64,000 nucleotides of DNA, from positions 1 through 64,000 of the forward strand of contig JACKPL010000007.1 in NCBI GenBank assembly GCA_024233545.1. Reading direction: 5' to 3'. The first letter of the stretch is position 1. Every line of letters starts with the position of its first letter. The DNA comes from a bacterium. GTDB taxonomy: Bacteria > Auribacterota > Auribacteria > Auribacterales > Auribacteraceae. Both the position numbers and the translations under genes were made by a program. The notes beneath the pieces were generated by a model. That model was not told where the DNA came from, ran no database searches, and saw nothing but the letters and a program-made list of their open reading frames with translations. Below, in pieces: positions 52,595 to 62,036 of the stretch.

Positions 52595-53548
52595 ATGCAT
52601 AGTTCATCAAAAAAAATACGAGTTGCTGTTATTGGAGTTGGACACCTTGGACAACATCATGCCCGTATTTATTCTACTCTTAAAAAAGATGTTGAACTTG
52701 TTGGTGTGGTTGATATTGACCCGTCTCGCGCAAAATCAATTGCAGGCAAATCACATACTCAGTGGTTTACCGATTATAGAGATTTATTTGATAAACAGCT
52801 TGATGCGGTCACTGTCGCTGTACCGACGCGTGAACATTTTGCTATCGCATCCGATTTTCTCAGGAATAGTGTCAATGTTTTTATTGAAAAACCCATAGCG
52901 GTAACGTTGGAAGAAGCCGATGAGCTTATAGCTCTTTCCGAACGTTATGGTGTTAAAGTCCAAGTTGGCCATGTAGAACGGTTTAATCCAGCTATCCTGA
53001 AGTTGATGCATATTATTAAAAATCCTAAATTTATTGAAGTACACCGTTTGGCGCCGTACAATCCGCGCGGCACGGATGTCAGCGTCGTTTTGGATTTAAT
53101 GATACATGATTTGGATATTGTGACGTTTCTTGTCGGAGAACCGATAGCGAATATTGATGCTGTTGGCGTTGAAGTTCTTACTCCTCAAGAAGATATAGCG
53201 AATGTACGCATTACTTTTAAAGGGGGGTGCGTTGCAAATATTTCATCGAGTAGAATCAGCTTGAAAGAAATGCGTAAAATCCGTATTTTTCAGCCGTATA
53301 CCTATATTTCGCTTGATTATAAGGCGCAAGAGGGAGTGATATATGCTAAGAAAGGCGATTCTATCGAGCGCGATGTGCTTGATTTGGAAAAAGATGAGCC
53401 GCTAAAGCTCGAAATACAGTCGTTTGTAAATTCTGTGGCTAATAATCTTCCTCCGCAAGTTTCTGCTCAGCAAGGGCGTGATGCTTTGGCTGTTGCTTTA
53501 GAAATTGAAAAGCAGATTCTTGACAAGAAGAAGGTATTAACAAGCTGA
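52595..53548 (+). CDS. Gfo/Idh/MocA oxidoreductase in the lpx cluster (GnnA-like)
   Basis: 317 residues. NAD-binding start RVAVIGVGHLGQHHARIY (about 9-26), the EKPIAVTLEEADELI segment with the Glu-Lys-Pro motif (about 98), GHVERFNPAI, and LDLMIHDLDIVTFL with the usual catalytic His-Asp. Relatives in lpx clusters include GnnA, which oxidises UDP-GlcNAc at C3 for 3-amino lipid A. No GnnB-type aminotransferase is seen here, so that role is uncertain. It lies between lpxI and lpxB with 21-nt and 1-nt gaps. Confidence 0.9.
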   Translation: MHSSSKKIRVAVIGVGHLGQHHARIYSTLKKDVELVGVVDIDPSRAKSIAGKSHTQWFTDYRDLFDKQLDAVTVAVPTREHFAIASDFLRNSVNVFIEKPIAVTLEEADELIALSERYGVKVQVGHVERFNPAILKLMHIIKNPKFIEVHRLAPYNPRGTDVSVVLDLMIHDLDIVTFLVGEPIANIDAVGVEVLTPQEDIANVRITFKGGCVANISSSRISLKEMRKIRIFQPYTYISLDYKAQEGVIYAKKGDSIERDVLDLEKDEPLKLEIQSFVNSVANNLPPQVSAQQGRDALAVALEIEKQILDKKKVLTS

Positions 53549-53549
53549 C

Positions 53550-54728
53550 ATGTCATCGAATCCTTCTCCATTGCTTATGATTATTGCCGGCGAAGCGTCT
53601 GGGGATATGCATGGCGCGGCTCTTGTTAAAGAGTTGAAAAAAAGTTTGCCTCACATGCATTTTTTTGGCGTTGGAGGATTTGAGATGCAGCGCCAAGGAG
53701 TGGAGCTTGTTCATACGGTTAAAGACCTTGCTGTTCTCGGGGCAATTGAGATTATCCGGCATTATCCGCGGTTGCGTCGTATCTTTCATGAACTCATTGA
53801 TATGGCGCGTTTGAGAAAACCTGATGCGGTTATTCTTATAGACTATCCCGGGTTTAATATCCGTTTGGCACGATTTTTAAAAAGACATAATATTCCAGTG
53901 ATCTATTATATTAGCCCGCAAATTTGGGCATGGGGACAGCATCGGCGTAAAACTATCGCCGAACGTGTTGACAAAATGCTGGTTTTTTTTGATTTCGAAA
54001 AAGATTTTTATCACGATACGTCTCTGGATGTTGAATTTATTGGCCATCCGCTTGTCGATAATTTACCCATACCCGATGATCGGCATGTTTTTTTTGAACG
54101 TATAGGCTGTAAACCTGAAAAACCTATTGTAGGGCTTCTGCCCGGTAGTCGCGAAAATGAGATTAAGCGGCTGTTGCCTATTATGTTGCGCACTGCAAGC
54201 ATCATTCAAAAAAAAATGCCGGAAACGCAATTTGTGTTGCCGGTCGGAAATGTAGTGCCTAAGGATACGTTGCTGAAAATTTTTAATACAATGACACAAC
54301 AGTATCCCTTTAAAGTAAAAATACTCGAAAACGGAGTTGTTGATACTATGGCTTATGCTGATTTAGTGTTAATTGCATCAGGAACGGCGACTCTTGAAAC
54401 AGCGTGTTATGCTACTCCCATGATTATTGTTTACAAAGTAAACTTTATTACTGCTTTATTGGCTCGGGCGGTAATAAAAATTCCTTATATAGGATTAGTT
54501 AATGTTGTAGCGGGCAATAAAGTTGTTCCTGAATTTCTTCAAGGGAATGCGCGTCCGCAACGAATTGCGCACTGCATAGAACAATATCTGTCAGATTCAA
54601 AAGAATTGAGCGCGTTTAGAAATGAGCTTAAAAAAATAAAAGCGCGTCTTGGCCAACCGGGCGCAGTTCACCGTGCGGCAGGCGCGGTTATTCGTTTTTT
54701 GGATGATGTGTCAAAGTCAAAGAAATGA
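53550..54728 (+). CDS. lpxB: Lipid-A-disaccharide synthase
   Basis: 392 residues. GT19 features: MIIAGEASGDMHGAALVKEL, FGVGGFEMQRQG, VILIDYPGFNIRLARFLK, YYISPQIWAWGQHRRKTI, LLPGSRENEIKRLLP, and ASGTATLETACYATPMI. It joins lipid X and UDP-diacylglucosamine at the inner face of the membrane. Confidence 0.97.
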   Translation: MSSNPSPLLMIIAGEASGDMHGAALVKELKKSLPHMHFFGVGGFEMQRQGVELVHTVKDLAVLGAIEIIRHYPRLRRIFHELIDMARLRKPDAVILIDYPGFNIRLARFLKRHNIPVIYYISPQIWAWGQHRRKTIAERVDKMLVFFDFEKDFYHDTSLDVEFIGHPLVDNLPIPDDRHVFFERIGCKPEKPIVGLLPGSRENEIKRLLPIMLRTASIIQKKMPETQFVLPVGNVVPKDTLLKIFNTMTQQYPFKVKILENGVVDTMAYADLVLIASGTATLETACYATPMIIVYKVNFITALLARAVIKIPYIGLVNVVAGNKVVPEFLQGNARPQRIAHCIEQYLSDSKELSAFRNELKKIKARLGQPGAVHRAAGAVIRFLDDVSKSKK

Positions 54729-54734
54729 GTTTTT

Positions 54735-56561
54735 ATGAATGTAATAATTCGCATTGCAAAATTTGGTAAACCGTATAAAAAATATTTGTTCCTTGCTGTG
54801 ATTTTCATGCTGTTCAATACGGTTTTTGAAGGGTTGTCGATCATAACAATCGTTCCGGCAGTGGATAAAGTGATTTCCGGAAATCCTGTTGCGTTACACA
54901 CGAGTGTGCCGGTACCATTTCTTGAGGAACTGAACGGATTTCTCGGATATTTAAGCAAGATGGATAGAATGAAAGTTTTTGAGTATATCTGTTTATTCAT
55001 GCTGGTTATGTTCATCATTAAAGGGATTGCGTATTATTATAGCCGATTATATATGGAGATGCTTGGACAGCATCTTGTGAAAGATATGCGTGCGGCGCTT
55101 TTTAACCATGTGGAAAGTTTGTCATTGGATTTTTTCTCCAAAGGAAAAACGGGCGCTTTGATGTCGCGTGTTACTGCGGATATTCAGGTTATTTTGAATT
55201 TAGTTTCCGGAAGGTTCGCCAATACCCTCATAGAAGTTCCTAAATTTTTTATATATGCCGCGATAATAATTATTATTGACTGGAAACTGGTAGTTGCGCT
55301 TCTTGGCCTCCCTTTTGTTATTCTGCCGATAATTATTATTGGGAAGAAGCTGAGAAAATTGAGTAAAGTAGCTCAACATCACCTTGCAGATTTGAATGCA
55401 ATTCTATTTGAGGTGATTACCGGCATAAAAATTGTTCAGGCGTTTTCTATGGAGAAAACAGAATTAGGGCGATTCGTAAAACAAAACATCACGTATTATA
55501 AATCGAGAATTAAAGCGGTCAAGCTTGATGCAATCCTTAATCCTATTACTGAGATAACAGGGATTATTATTGGCTTTGCAATTATGCTTTTCCGCGTTCC
55601 TCTGATTATCAGCGGCGAACTTTCAGCCGGCACCTTTACTCTCCAGATAGCCGCAGTATTGTCGATGGTAAAACCATTAAAAACCCTCGGTAAAATCAAT
55701 TCGATGCTTCAGCAGGCTTTAGGTGCGGCAGACCGTATTTTCGAAATTTTGGATATCAAACCGACGATTGTTGAAAAACCTCATCCGGCCATATTACAGC
55801 CGTTATCTGAAAATATAACGTTTCAGCATGTGTCATTTTGGTATGAAAAGAATGACAGAAAAGACGCGATTCTTACCGATCTCGATTTTTCCATAAAAAG
55901 AGGTGAGATTGCGGCGTTTGTCGGACCGAGCGGTGCCGGTAAAACTACCATTTTAAACCTTGTTCCGCGTTTTTATGATCCCCAAGAAGGAAGAATAATG
56001 ATCGATGGAGTAGACTTGCGTGATGCGTCTTTGGAATCGATACGCAGTCAGCTTGGCATCGTTACACAAGAAACCATTTTGTTTAACGAAACTATTCAGG
56101 CTAATATCACTTACGGCAAAACAGAATATTCTACAGAACAAATAGAATATGCCGCACGGATGGCAAATGCTCACGGGTTCATAAAAGAACTCCCCCATGG
56201 ATATGATACGATTATTGGAGAAAAAGGAGTGAAACTGTCCGGCGGCCAGCGGCAAAGGATTGCAATAGCCCGCGCTATACTAAAGAACCCGCCGATACTT
56301 ATTCTCGACGAGGCAACCTCTGCGCTCGATTCCGAATCGGAAAAATTGGTACAGGAAGCGATCGATCATGTTATGGAAAAACGCACTGTATTGGTTGTAG
56401 CGCATCGGTTATCCACAATTCGCCATGCGGATAAAATATTCGTTTTGGATAAGGGGAAAATCCAAGATTGTGCATCGCATGATGAACTGCTCAAATGCAA
56501 TAAACTCTATCAGAAACTGTATGAAATGCAATTCGGAATGGCTGTCGGTTCAACACAATGA
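54735..56561 (+). CDS. msbA: MsbA-type lipid A flippase (ABC exporter)
   Basis: 608 residues. Six transmembrane helices (about 15-325), then the ATPase with Walker A FVGPSGAGKTTIL (about 393-405), the Q-loop VTQETILFNE, signature KLSGGQRQRIAIARA, Walker B PILILDEATSALD and the H-loop VVAHRLSTI. The half-transporter dimer would flip core-lipid A to the outer leaflet, as expected directly after lpxB. The next gene overlaps by 4 nt. Confidence 0.94.
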   Translation: MNVIIRIAKFGKPYKKYLFLAVIFMLFNTVFEGLSIITIVPAVDKVISGNPVALHTSVPVPFLEELNGFLGYLSKMDRMKVFEYICLFMLVMFIIKGIAYYYSRLYMEMLGQHLVKDMRAALFNHVESLSLDFFSKGKTGALMSRVTADIQVILNLVSGRFANTLIEVPKFFIYAAIIIIIDWKLVVALLGLPFVILPIIIIGKKLRKLSKVAQHHLADLNAILFEVITGIKIVQAFSMEKTELGRFVKQNITYYKSRIKAVKLDAILNPITEITGIIIGFAIMLFRVPLIISGELSAGTFTLQIAAVLSMVKPLKTLGKINSMLQQALGAADRIFEILDIKPTIVEKPHPAILQPLSENITFQHVSFWYEKNDRKDAILTDLDFSIKRGEIAAFVGPSGAGKTTILNLVPRFYDPQEGRIMIDGVDLRDASLESIRSQLGIVTQETILFNETIQANITYGKTEYSTEQIEYAARMANAHGFIKELPHGYDTIIGEKGVKLSGGQRQRIAIARAILKNPPILILDEATSALDSESEKLVQEAIDHVMEKRTVLVVAHRLSTIRHADKIFVLDKGKIQDCASHDELLKCNKLYQKLYEMQFGMAVGSTQ

Positions 56562-57253
56562 CACTGAAACACTCTATAAGTTCTTTTTTATATGAACGCT
56601 TTTTCCCTCGGCTGGGTGTTCTCCTCATAAATGTTTTATTTATGACAATTCGCATGCGCTGGTTTAATGATGCGTTTGTTTTCGAACAGCAAAGGAAAAA
56701 TAAACCGCTGATTTTTGCTTTTTGGCATAATCGATTGCTCTATATGCCGTATGCAAGCAAATATCGGCTAAAGAAACATAAGCTTGTAGCGCTGATCAGC
56801 CGGAGTAAAGATGGAAGGCTTATCGGGAATATTATACGAAACTATAATCTTGCGGCGGTGCATGGGTCTACGACTCGAGGCGGTTCTGAAGCATTGCGCG
56901 AATTGATTCGTTATGCCAAAGAACAGCAGTATGACTGTGCGATTACTCCCGATGGGCCTCGAGGCCCTAAGTATATTGTACAGCCGGGTATTGTATCGCT
57001 TGCGCAGGCAACGGAATTAGATATTGTTCCGGTATCATATGATGTTCGTCATAAAATCCGATTAAAAAGCTGGGATGGTTTTTATATACCCCTTCCGTTT
57101 ACGTGGGGAGTGTTTCTTTTTGGTGATCCTATGAGAATTCCTGTGGAACTTACCGAAAATGAACGAGAAAACTGGAAAACATATATTGCTGATGCAATTC
57201 ATTCCGTCTCAAACCAAGCAAAACAGTGGGTTGCAGAAAATAAACGATGCTAA
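56558..57253 (+). CDS. DUF374 lysophospholipid/lipid A acyltransferase-like protein
   Basis: 231 residues. LPLAT-fold protein of the DUF374 group: PLIFAFWHNRLLYMPYAS (the His of the acyltransferase motif with Asn-Arg in place of the usual spacing), LISRSKDGRLIGNII, HGSTTRGGSEALREL, and ITPDGPRGPKYIVQPGIV. In this position such proteins probably add a secondary acyl chain to lipid A. No Kdo transferase (waaA) is found in the window. Confidence 0.85.
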   Translation: MTLKHSISSFLYERFFPRLGVLLINVLFMTIRMRWFNDAFVFEQQRKNKPLIFAFWHNRLLYMPYASKYRLKKHKLVALISRSKDGRLIGNIIRNYNLAAVHGSTTRGGSEALRELIRYAKEQQYDCAITPDGPRGPKYIVQPGIVSLAQATELDIVPVSYDVRHKIRLKSWDGFYIPLPFTWGVFLFGDPMRIPVELTENERENWKTYIADAIHSVSNQAKQWVAENKRC

Positions 57254-57280
57254 AAAATAAGTGCCGATGGAAAAAAACAG

Positions 57281-57309
57281 TTGAAAATTATGATTCAGTT
57301 GCGTATACT
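57281..57309 (+). promoter_or_regulatory. Sigma-70-type promoter of the rpsB operon
   Basis: TTGAAA (57281-57286) and TATACT (57304-57309) with a 17-nt spacer, about 100 bp before rpsB. This marks a new transcription start after the lipid A operon. The leader may be bound by S2, but no structure is recognised. Confidence 0.75.
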
Positions 57310-57411
57310 TAATGCCAATTTGCTTCAGATGAGAGTCTTTTGATTATAAATATAAATGTACCAGCTCGAAATTAAAGTATTGATATAAAAATTTTAAATG
57401 GAGAATACATA

Positions 57412-58263
57412 ATGGCAGTCGTTTCTATTAAAGACCTGTTAGAAGCAGGCGCTCATTTTGGGCATCAAAAGCGGCGTTGGAATCCGAAAATGAAACCGTT
57501 TATTTTTGAAGCAAGAAATGGAATCTATATTATAAATCTTCAAAAGACGGTTGAATGCATAAATAATGCATATAAATTTATATACGAAACTGTTGCCAGA
57601 GGCGGAAAGGTGTTATTTGTCGGCACGAAAAAACAAGCCAAAGAAGCCGTACTTAATGCGGCGGAACGTACAAATATGCATTACGTTACCGAGCGATGGC
57701 TTGGCGGGATGCTTACAAATTTAAATACTATCAGAATAAGCATCAATCGCTTGAACGACTTGGAAAAAATGGCTGAAGATGGTGTTATAGAACTCCTTCC
57801 CAAAAAAGAATGTGCTTCTTTACGAAGAGAAAAAACAAAATTGCACCGTAATCTCGACGGTGTTAAAAATATGTCGAGAACACCTGATGCAGTTGTGGTT
57901 GTCGATCCTAAGAAAGAGCATCTTGCCGTTGCGGAAGCGCGAAAACTTAGAATACCGATTGTCGGCATAGTCGATACAAACTGCGATCCTGATGATGTCG
58001 ATTTTCTCATTCCGGCAAATGACGATGCTATGCGGTCAATACGTTTGATTCTTTCGAAAATCGTTGATGCAATTTTGCTTGGTCAAGGCACATCAAAAGA
58101 TGCGGTAAAAGAAGGTGCAGAAGAGTTTGATGCACCGCCGGAACTTGCTCCGCTAAAAGATGATGACGATGATGATTTTGACCGTGTTGCAAAGAAAGCA
58201 ATGCCGACGAAAAAAACAATTAAAAAAGAAAATCCTGTAAAAAAACCTCAAAAAAAGATGTAA
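57412..58263 (+). CDS. rpsB: Ribosomal protein uS2 with an acidic-basic tail
   Basis: 283 residues with TGGAG upstream. Core as usual: LLEAGAHFGHQKRRWNPKM, FIFEARNGIYIINLQKT, RWLGGMLTNLNTI, PDAVVVVDPKKEHLAVAEA, PIVGIVDTNCDPDDVDFLIPANDDA. After residue 225 an extra tail is first acidic (DDDDDDFD) and then Lys-rich. It opens the rpsB-tsf-pyrH-frr operon. Confidence 0.97.
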   Translation: MAVVSIKDLLEAGAHFGHQKRRWNPKMKPFIFEARNGIYIINLQKTVECINNAYKFIYETVARGGKVLFVGTKKQAKEAVLNAAERTNMHYVTERWLGGMLTNLNTIRISINRLNDLEKMAEDGVIELLPKKECASLRREKTKLHRNLDGVKNMSRTPDAVVVVDPKKEHLAVAEARKLRIPIVGIVDTNCDPDDVDFLIPANDDAMRSIRLILSKIVDAILLGQGTSKDAVKEGAEEFDAPPELAPLKDDDDDDFDRVAKKAMPTKKTIKKENPVKKPQKKM

Positions 58264-58337
58264 ACGACTTTGGTTGATTTCTTTTTAAACTTTTTAATGT
58301 AAATTTCCTGTTTTAGGTACATAATTGAGAGGATGTT

Positions 58338-58934
58338 ATGGCAGATATTACAGCGGCTATAGTCAAAGAGCTTAGAGAAAAATCCAATGCTGGAATGATG
58401 GATTGTAAAAAAGCGTTGGAAGAAACGAACGGCGATTTAAGTAAAGCTATGGAGCTTTTACGTAAAAAAGGGATAGTATCCGCAAGCAAAAAAAGTGGAC
58501 GAGCTACAAATCAAGGAGTGATTGATTCATACATTCATTTGGGAAACAAAGTCGGAGTGATGATCGAAGTAAATTGTGAAACCGATTTTGTCGCTCGGAA
58601 TGAAGTGTTTAAGCTTTTTGTAAGAGATTTATTGCTTCAAATTGCTTCAGTTGCGCCTCTTTATGTTTCTCGAGAACAAGTGGCAAACGATTTGATTGCA
58701 AAAGAAAAAGAAATTGCCCGCGAACAAATAAAAGGGAAACCAGAGAACGTAGTAGATAAAATTGTCGAAGGAAAATTGAACAAATATTTTGAACAAATAT
58801 GTTTGCTTGAACAACCGTTTGTTAAAGATAATACCGTGACCATAGGTGATCTGCTTAAAAATAAAATAGCAGAAATAGGTGAAAATATTGTTATTAGCCG
58901 TTTCATTCGCTATCAGCTTGGCGAGGAGGCATAA
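58338..58934 (+). CDS. tsf: Elongation factor Ts
   Basis: 198 residues with GAGAGGATGTT-type spacing before ATG. UBA-like start VKELREKSNAGMMDCKKALEE, NGDLSKAMELLRKKGI, then EVNCETDFVARNEVF of the core. This is the short form with a single core repeat, as in many bacteria outside the Proteobacteria. It recycles EF-Tu. Confidence 0.96.
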   Translation: MADITAAIVKELREKSNAGMMDCKKALEETNGDLSKAMELLRKKGIVSASKKSGRATNQGVIDSYIHLGNKVGVMIEVNCETDFVARNEVFKLFVRDLLLQIASVAPLYVSREQVANDLIAKEKEIAREQIKGKPENVVDKIVEGKLNKYFEQICLLEQPFVKDNTVTIGDLLKNKIAEIGENIVISRFIRYQLGEEA

Positions 58935-58937
58935 AAC

Positions 58938-59660
58938 TTGTCAAGACCGGTGCGGTATAAAAGAGTAATGCTTAAACTTAGTGGTGAAGCATTAAAAGGC
59001 AATCACGATTACGGTATAGATTTTTCAGTTGTTCGTAATTTGGTCTTTGAGATAAAAAAAGCGGTTGAATTGGGAGTAGAATTAGCCCTTGTTATTGGCG
59101 GAGGTAATATCTTTCGAGGCATTAACACGGCGAATAACATTGGAATTGATCGTATCACTGGCGATAATATGGGGATGCTTGCGACAGTAATCAATGGATT
59201 GGCTCTTCAAAAGTCTCTTGAAAGTAGCGGAATAAAATCTAAAGTTGTTTCTGCTATTGAGATGAATAAAGTAACTGAATTCTTTGATGTGGAAAAAGTA
59301 GAAAAATATTTTTCTGAAAAATCTGTGGTAATATTTGTTGCCGGTACGGGGAATCCATTTTTTTCTACTGATACCGCCGCCGCTCTGAGAGCAAGCGAAA
59401 TTAAAGCGGATGTAATAATGAAAGCTACAAAAGTAGACGGTGTATACTCTGCAGACCCGATAAAGTTTCCTAATGCGGTGTTTTATCCTGAACTTAATTA
59501 TGAACGTGCTTTAAACGAAAAATTGAACGTCATGGATTTAACAGCTATTTCGCTTTGTATGGAAAATAAAATTCCGATTTTAGTTTTTAATATGAATAAA
59601 GAAGACAACATAAAAAAAGCTGTTTCAGGTGAAACAGTAGGAACGGTAATCAGGGGGTAA
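58938..59660 (+). CDS. pyrH: UMP kinase
   Basis: 240 residues from TTG 58938, eight bases after AGGAGG; no ATG precedes the conserved start YKRVMLKLSGEALKG. Other motifs: VIGGGNIFRG, GDNMGMLATVINGLALQ, AGTGNPFFSTDTAAALRA, KVDGVYSADP. It phosphorylates UMP in the cytoplasm. Confidence 0.96.
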   Translation: MSRPVRYKRVMLKLSGEALKGNHDYGIDFSVVRNLVFEIKKAVELGVELALVIGGGNIFRGINTANNIGIDRITGDNMGMLATVINGLALQKSLESSGIKSKVVSAIEMNKVTEFFDVEKVEKYFSEKSVVIFVAGTGNPFFSTDTAAALRASEIKADVIMKATKVDGVYSADPIKFPNAVFYPELNYERALNEKLNVMDLTAISLCMENKIPILVFNMNKEDNIKKAVSGETVGTVIRG

Positions 59661-59661
59661 A

Positions 59662-60231
59662 ATGCCAGTTAACGCTCTTTTAGCCGATACAAAAAATAAA
59701 ATGGATAAAGCAATTCAACATTTGGCAAGCGATTTCTCCGGTATTAGAACGGGAAAAGCTTCACCTTCTCTTGTTGAAAATATTATGGTTGAGTACTATG
59801 GTGCATCTACACGGTTACGAGATTTAGCTGGTATTTCATCGCCGGAAGCACGGCAGATTCTTATACAGCCGTGGGATGCAACTGCTATTGAACCGATAGA
59901 AAAAGGTATTTTAAAATCTTCTCTGGGAATAACACCTCAAAATGACGGCAAGTCGATTCGTTTGATATTTCCTGAATTGACGCAAGATAGAAGAGAAGAA
60001 CTCGATAAAGTTGCAAAGAAACTGGCAGAAGATGCAAAAGTTACTATAAGAAATATTCGTCGCGATGCAAATGAGAAGCTGAAATCTATGGAAAAATCGG
60101 GCGAGATAACCGAAGATGACCGTTTCAAGGCAGAAAAACTTGTGCAGAATACGACGGATGAGCATATACGCAAAGCTGATGAAGCTTTGAAAGAGAAAGA
60201 AAAAGATTATGACAATATAATGAGCCGCTAG
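59662..60231 (+). CDS. frr: Ribosome recycling factor
   Basis: 189 residues, normal length. FSGIRTGKASPSLVENIMVEYYG, QPWDATAIEPIEKGI, and DRREELDKVAKKLAEDAKV, then IRNIRRDANEKLK are all present. It splits post-termination ribosomes with EF-G. Its last three codons and stop (60222-60231) overlap the 5' end of a tRNA-Lys-like gene. Confidence 0.96.
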   Translation: MPVNALLADTKNKMDKAIQHLASDFSGIRTGKASPSLVENIMVEYYGASTRLRDLAGISSPEARQILIQPWDATAIEPIEKGILKSSLGITPQNDGKSIRLIFPELTQDRREELDKVAKKLAEDAKVTIRNIRRDANEKLKSMEKSGEITEDDRFKAEKLVQNTTDEHIRKADEALKEKEKDYDNIMSR

Positions 60232-60292
60232 CTCATCCGGTAGAGCACCGGCCTTTTGCCGGGTGTACCGGGTTCGAGTCCCGGGCGGCTCA
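60222..60292 (+). tRNA. tRNA-Lys-like gene with a 5-nt anticodon loop
   Basis: Acceptor GAGCCGC / GCGGCTC, D-stem GCTC / GAGC and T-stem CCGGG / CCCGG with TTCGAGT loop are perfect. The anticodon stem CCGGC / GCCGG is also perfect, but the loop between is only CTTTT: the two purines expected after TTT (as in CTTTTAA) are missing. No CCA is encoded. It overlaps the last 10 nt of frr. It may be a pseudogene, or the result of a sequence error. Confidence 0.7.
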
Positions 60293-60314
60293 TTTAATTA
60301 TGGCGTGACGTTTT

Positions 60315-60391
60315 GACCCCATCGTCTAGTCAGGCCTAGGACACAGGGTTTTCATCCCTGCAACAGGGGTTCGAATCCCTTGGGGTCGCCA
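60315..60391 (+). tRNA. tRNA-Glu (UUC), CCA encoded
   Basis: Acceptor GACCCCA / TGGGGTC, discriminator G and encoded CCA (60389-60391). Anticodon loop TTTTCAT gives TTC. The D-arm TCGTCTAGTCAGGCCTAGGACA is typical of Glu tRNAs. Element copy 2 begins directly at its 3' end. Confidence 0.95.
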
Positions 60392-60415
60392 AATTTGATC
60401 GACGGAAAAAATTAT

Positions 60416-61841
60416 TTATAACATCCAATATACCAACGAGTTGAGGGGTTCAAAGTTGACTCCGTCGAAGTATATCTGAGCAGGGAATACAAAGTTTTGT
60501 ATTCTCTGCTTTGTTTTTATAGCCGACTTACGCCAGATATCAGATATGTTCGTCAAAAAATATGTGCTGAATTTCAAGTACGCTTCCAGATCGTAGTCAA
60601 TGACCTTTCCTTGAGATACATTTTCCTGAAGCATCAGAATTTCATTCTGAAGAGCGTCTACTTTCTCCTTGTAGGTATCATCATCAATCACACCTTTCAG
60701 CAGTTTATTGAGCAGATTCTCTTTCATACTTTTTAATTCGGTGAGTTGTGTCTTGTCCCGTTTCAGTTGGTTCTTGTGGTGCTGGTTCTTCTCTTTCCAG
60801 TGATGCACGAGTTTATACTCCAGCAGTTCCATGATTTCCGGTTTCGGCTGAATGTTGTTCAGGTATTCGCAAAACTGGTTCTCGATAATTTTTTGCTGGG
60901 TCATCGGGATACAGTTATTCTTCCAGCACCAATAATAGGCGATGCGTGTTGTCTTTCCCTTGCATACGCTCGCTGTAAGCGGTGAACCGCAATCCGGGCA
61001 CAGGACAAATCCCCGGAGCGGAAAATCGGGGTTGTCTTTTGCGTTTGGGAGCGAGTGACGGTTTATCGCCCAATAAAATTTTCTGCACATTGAAAAAGGT
61101 TTCTCTGGATATCAGCGGTTCATGGATTCCCTCTATCAGCTCAGGATACCACTTTGTTCTGATCAGTCCGGCATAGATAGGATTGTGCAGAATCTTGTTC
61201 ATGGTTTGGGTGGAAACTTTGAATCCTTTCCGGGCAAGAATCTCGGTGACTTCTTTCTGAGAATAAAATCCCTGTTCAATAAGAGTGAAAGCCTCTTTGA
61301 TGAACTCGCTTTCAGATGAAGGATGTAAGAGCGGTTTGCGGAACTGATCGTTTTGGAAATGGTAGCCTGTTGGGGCTTTCCAGCACCATCGCCCTTCTTG
61401 CACGGCTTTTTTCATCACATCTTTAACCCTACGAGATTTTTTGTTGTTATCGTATTCCGCCTGCGCTGAAATAATTGATGTGATAAATTTTCCTTCCGGG
61501 GTCTCGTCGATATTCTCCGTGACAGACTCAATCCTGATTCCAATCAGATTAAATTCATAGAAGAAATTCAAAGTATCGCGTTGGTTTCGGGAAAGGCGGT
61601 CGAGCTTATAAACGATCAGAACGTCTATATCCGATGCGTTCTGTTTTGAGAATGCTGTCAGTAATTGGAGTTGCGTGCGGTTCAGAGTTTTTGCGCTTTC
61701 TCCCCGTTCTACGAATGTTCTCAGAACATTATACCCTTTGTGTTGAGCGAAGTTCGCGCAATATTCCTGTTGAGCTTCTAAGCTGAATCCGGTTTCTGCC
61801 TGTTCCTGAGTCGATACCCTGCAATAGACTATGGCGTTCAT
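60416..61841 (-). pseudogene. Large serine recombinase with one frameshift (copy 2)
   Basis: Starts at ATG 61841 with YCRVSTQEQAETGFSLEAQ; the serine in CRVS is the catalytic nucleophile. The first 285 residues hold the resolvase domain, LDRLSRNQRDTLNF, and the recombinase domain (NPIYAGLIRTKWYPELIEGI). A single-base shift near 61045 moves translation out of frame. The remainder (60416-61090) encodes the zinc ribbon CPDCGSPLTA...CWKNNC, a long coiled coil and the end VFPAQIYFDGVNFEP. With one base restored it would be about 470 residues, a normal large serine integrase. Confidence 0.85.
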
Positions 61842-61955
61842 CTTATCCCCGTCTTATTGGTTATTTTTTATATGTTGTTTACCACAAAGATTTTTCTCTG
61901 CCAATCTTTTGTTCTGTGTAGGCGGTGTATGACAACTCGGCGAACAGGGCGATGT

Positions 61956-62036
61956 TCAGGATAGGTCGGCGATTTTCTGATCGGTTCGCCCGTATTTTTC
62001 TCTGAGTGATTGGAGTATTTCATTCAATGGGCGCAT
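61956..62036 (-). CDS. Small ORF of the element, copy 2
   Basis: 26 residues, MRPLNEILQSLREKYG then a short end, stopping at 61956. The first 16 residues match the ORF at 24912 in copy 1 with only conservative changes. It lies between the regulator and the recombinase in both copies. Too short to assign a function. Confidence 0.3.
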   Translation of the reverse strand: MRPLNEILQSLREKYGRTDQKIADLS

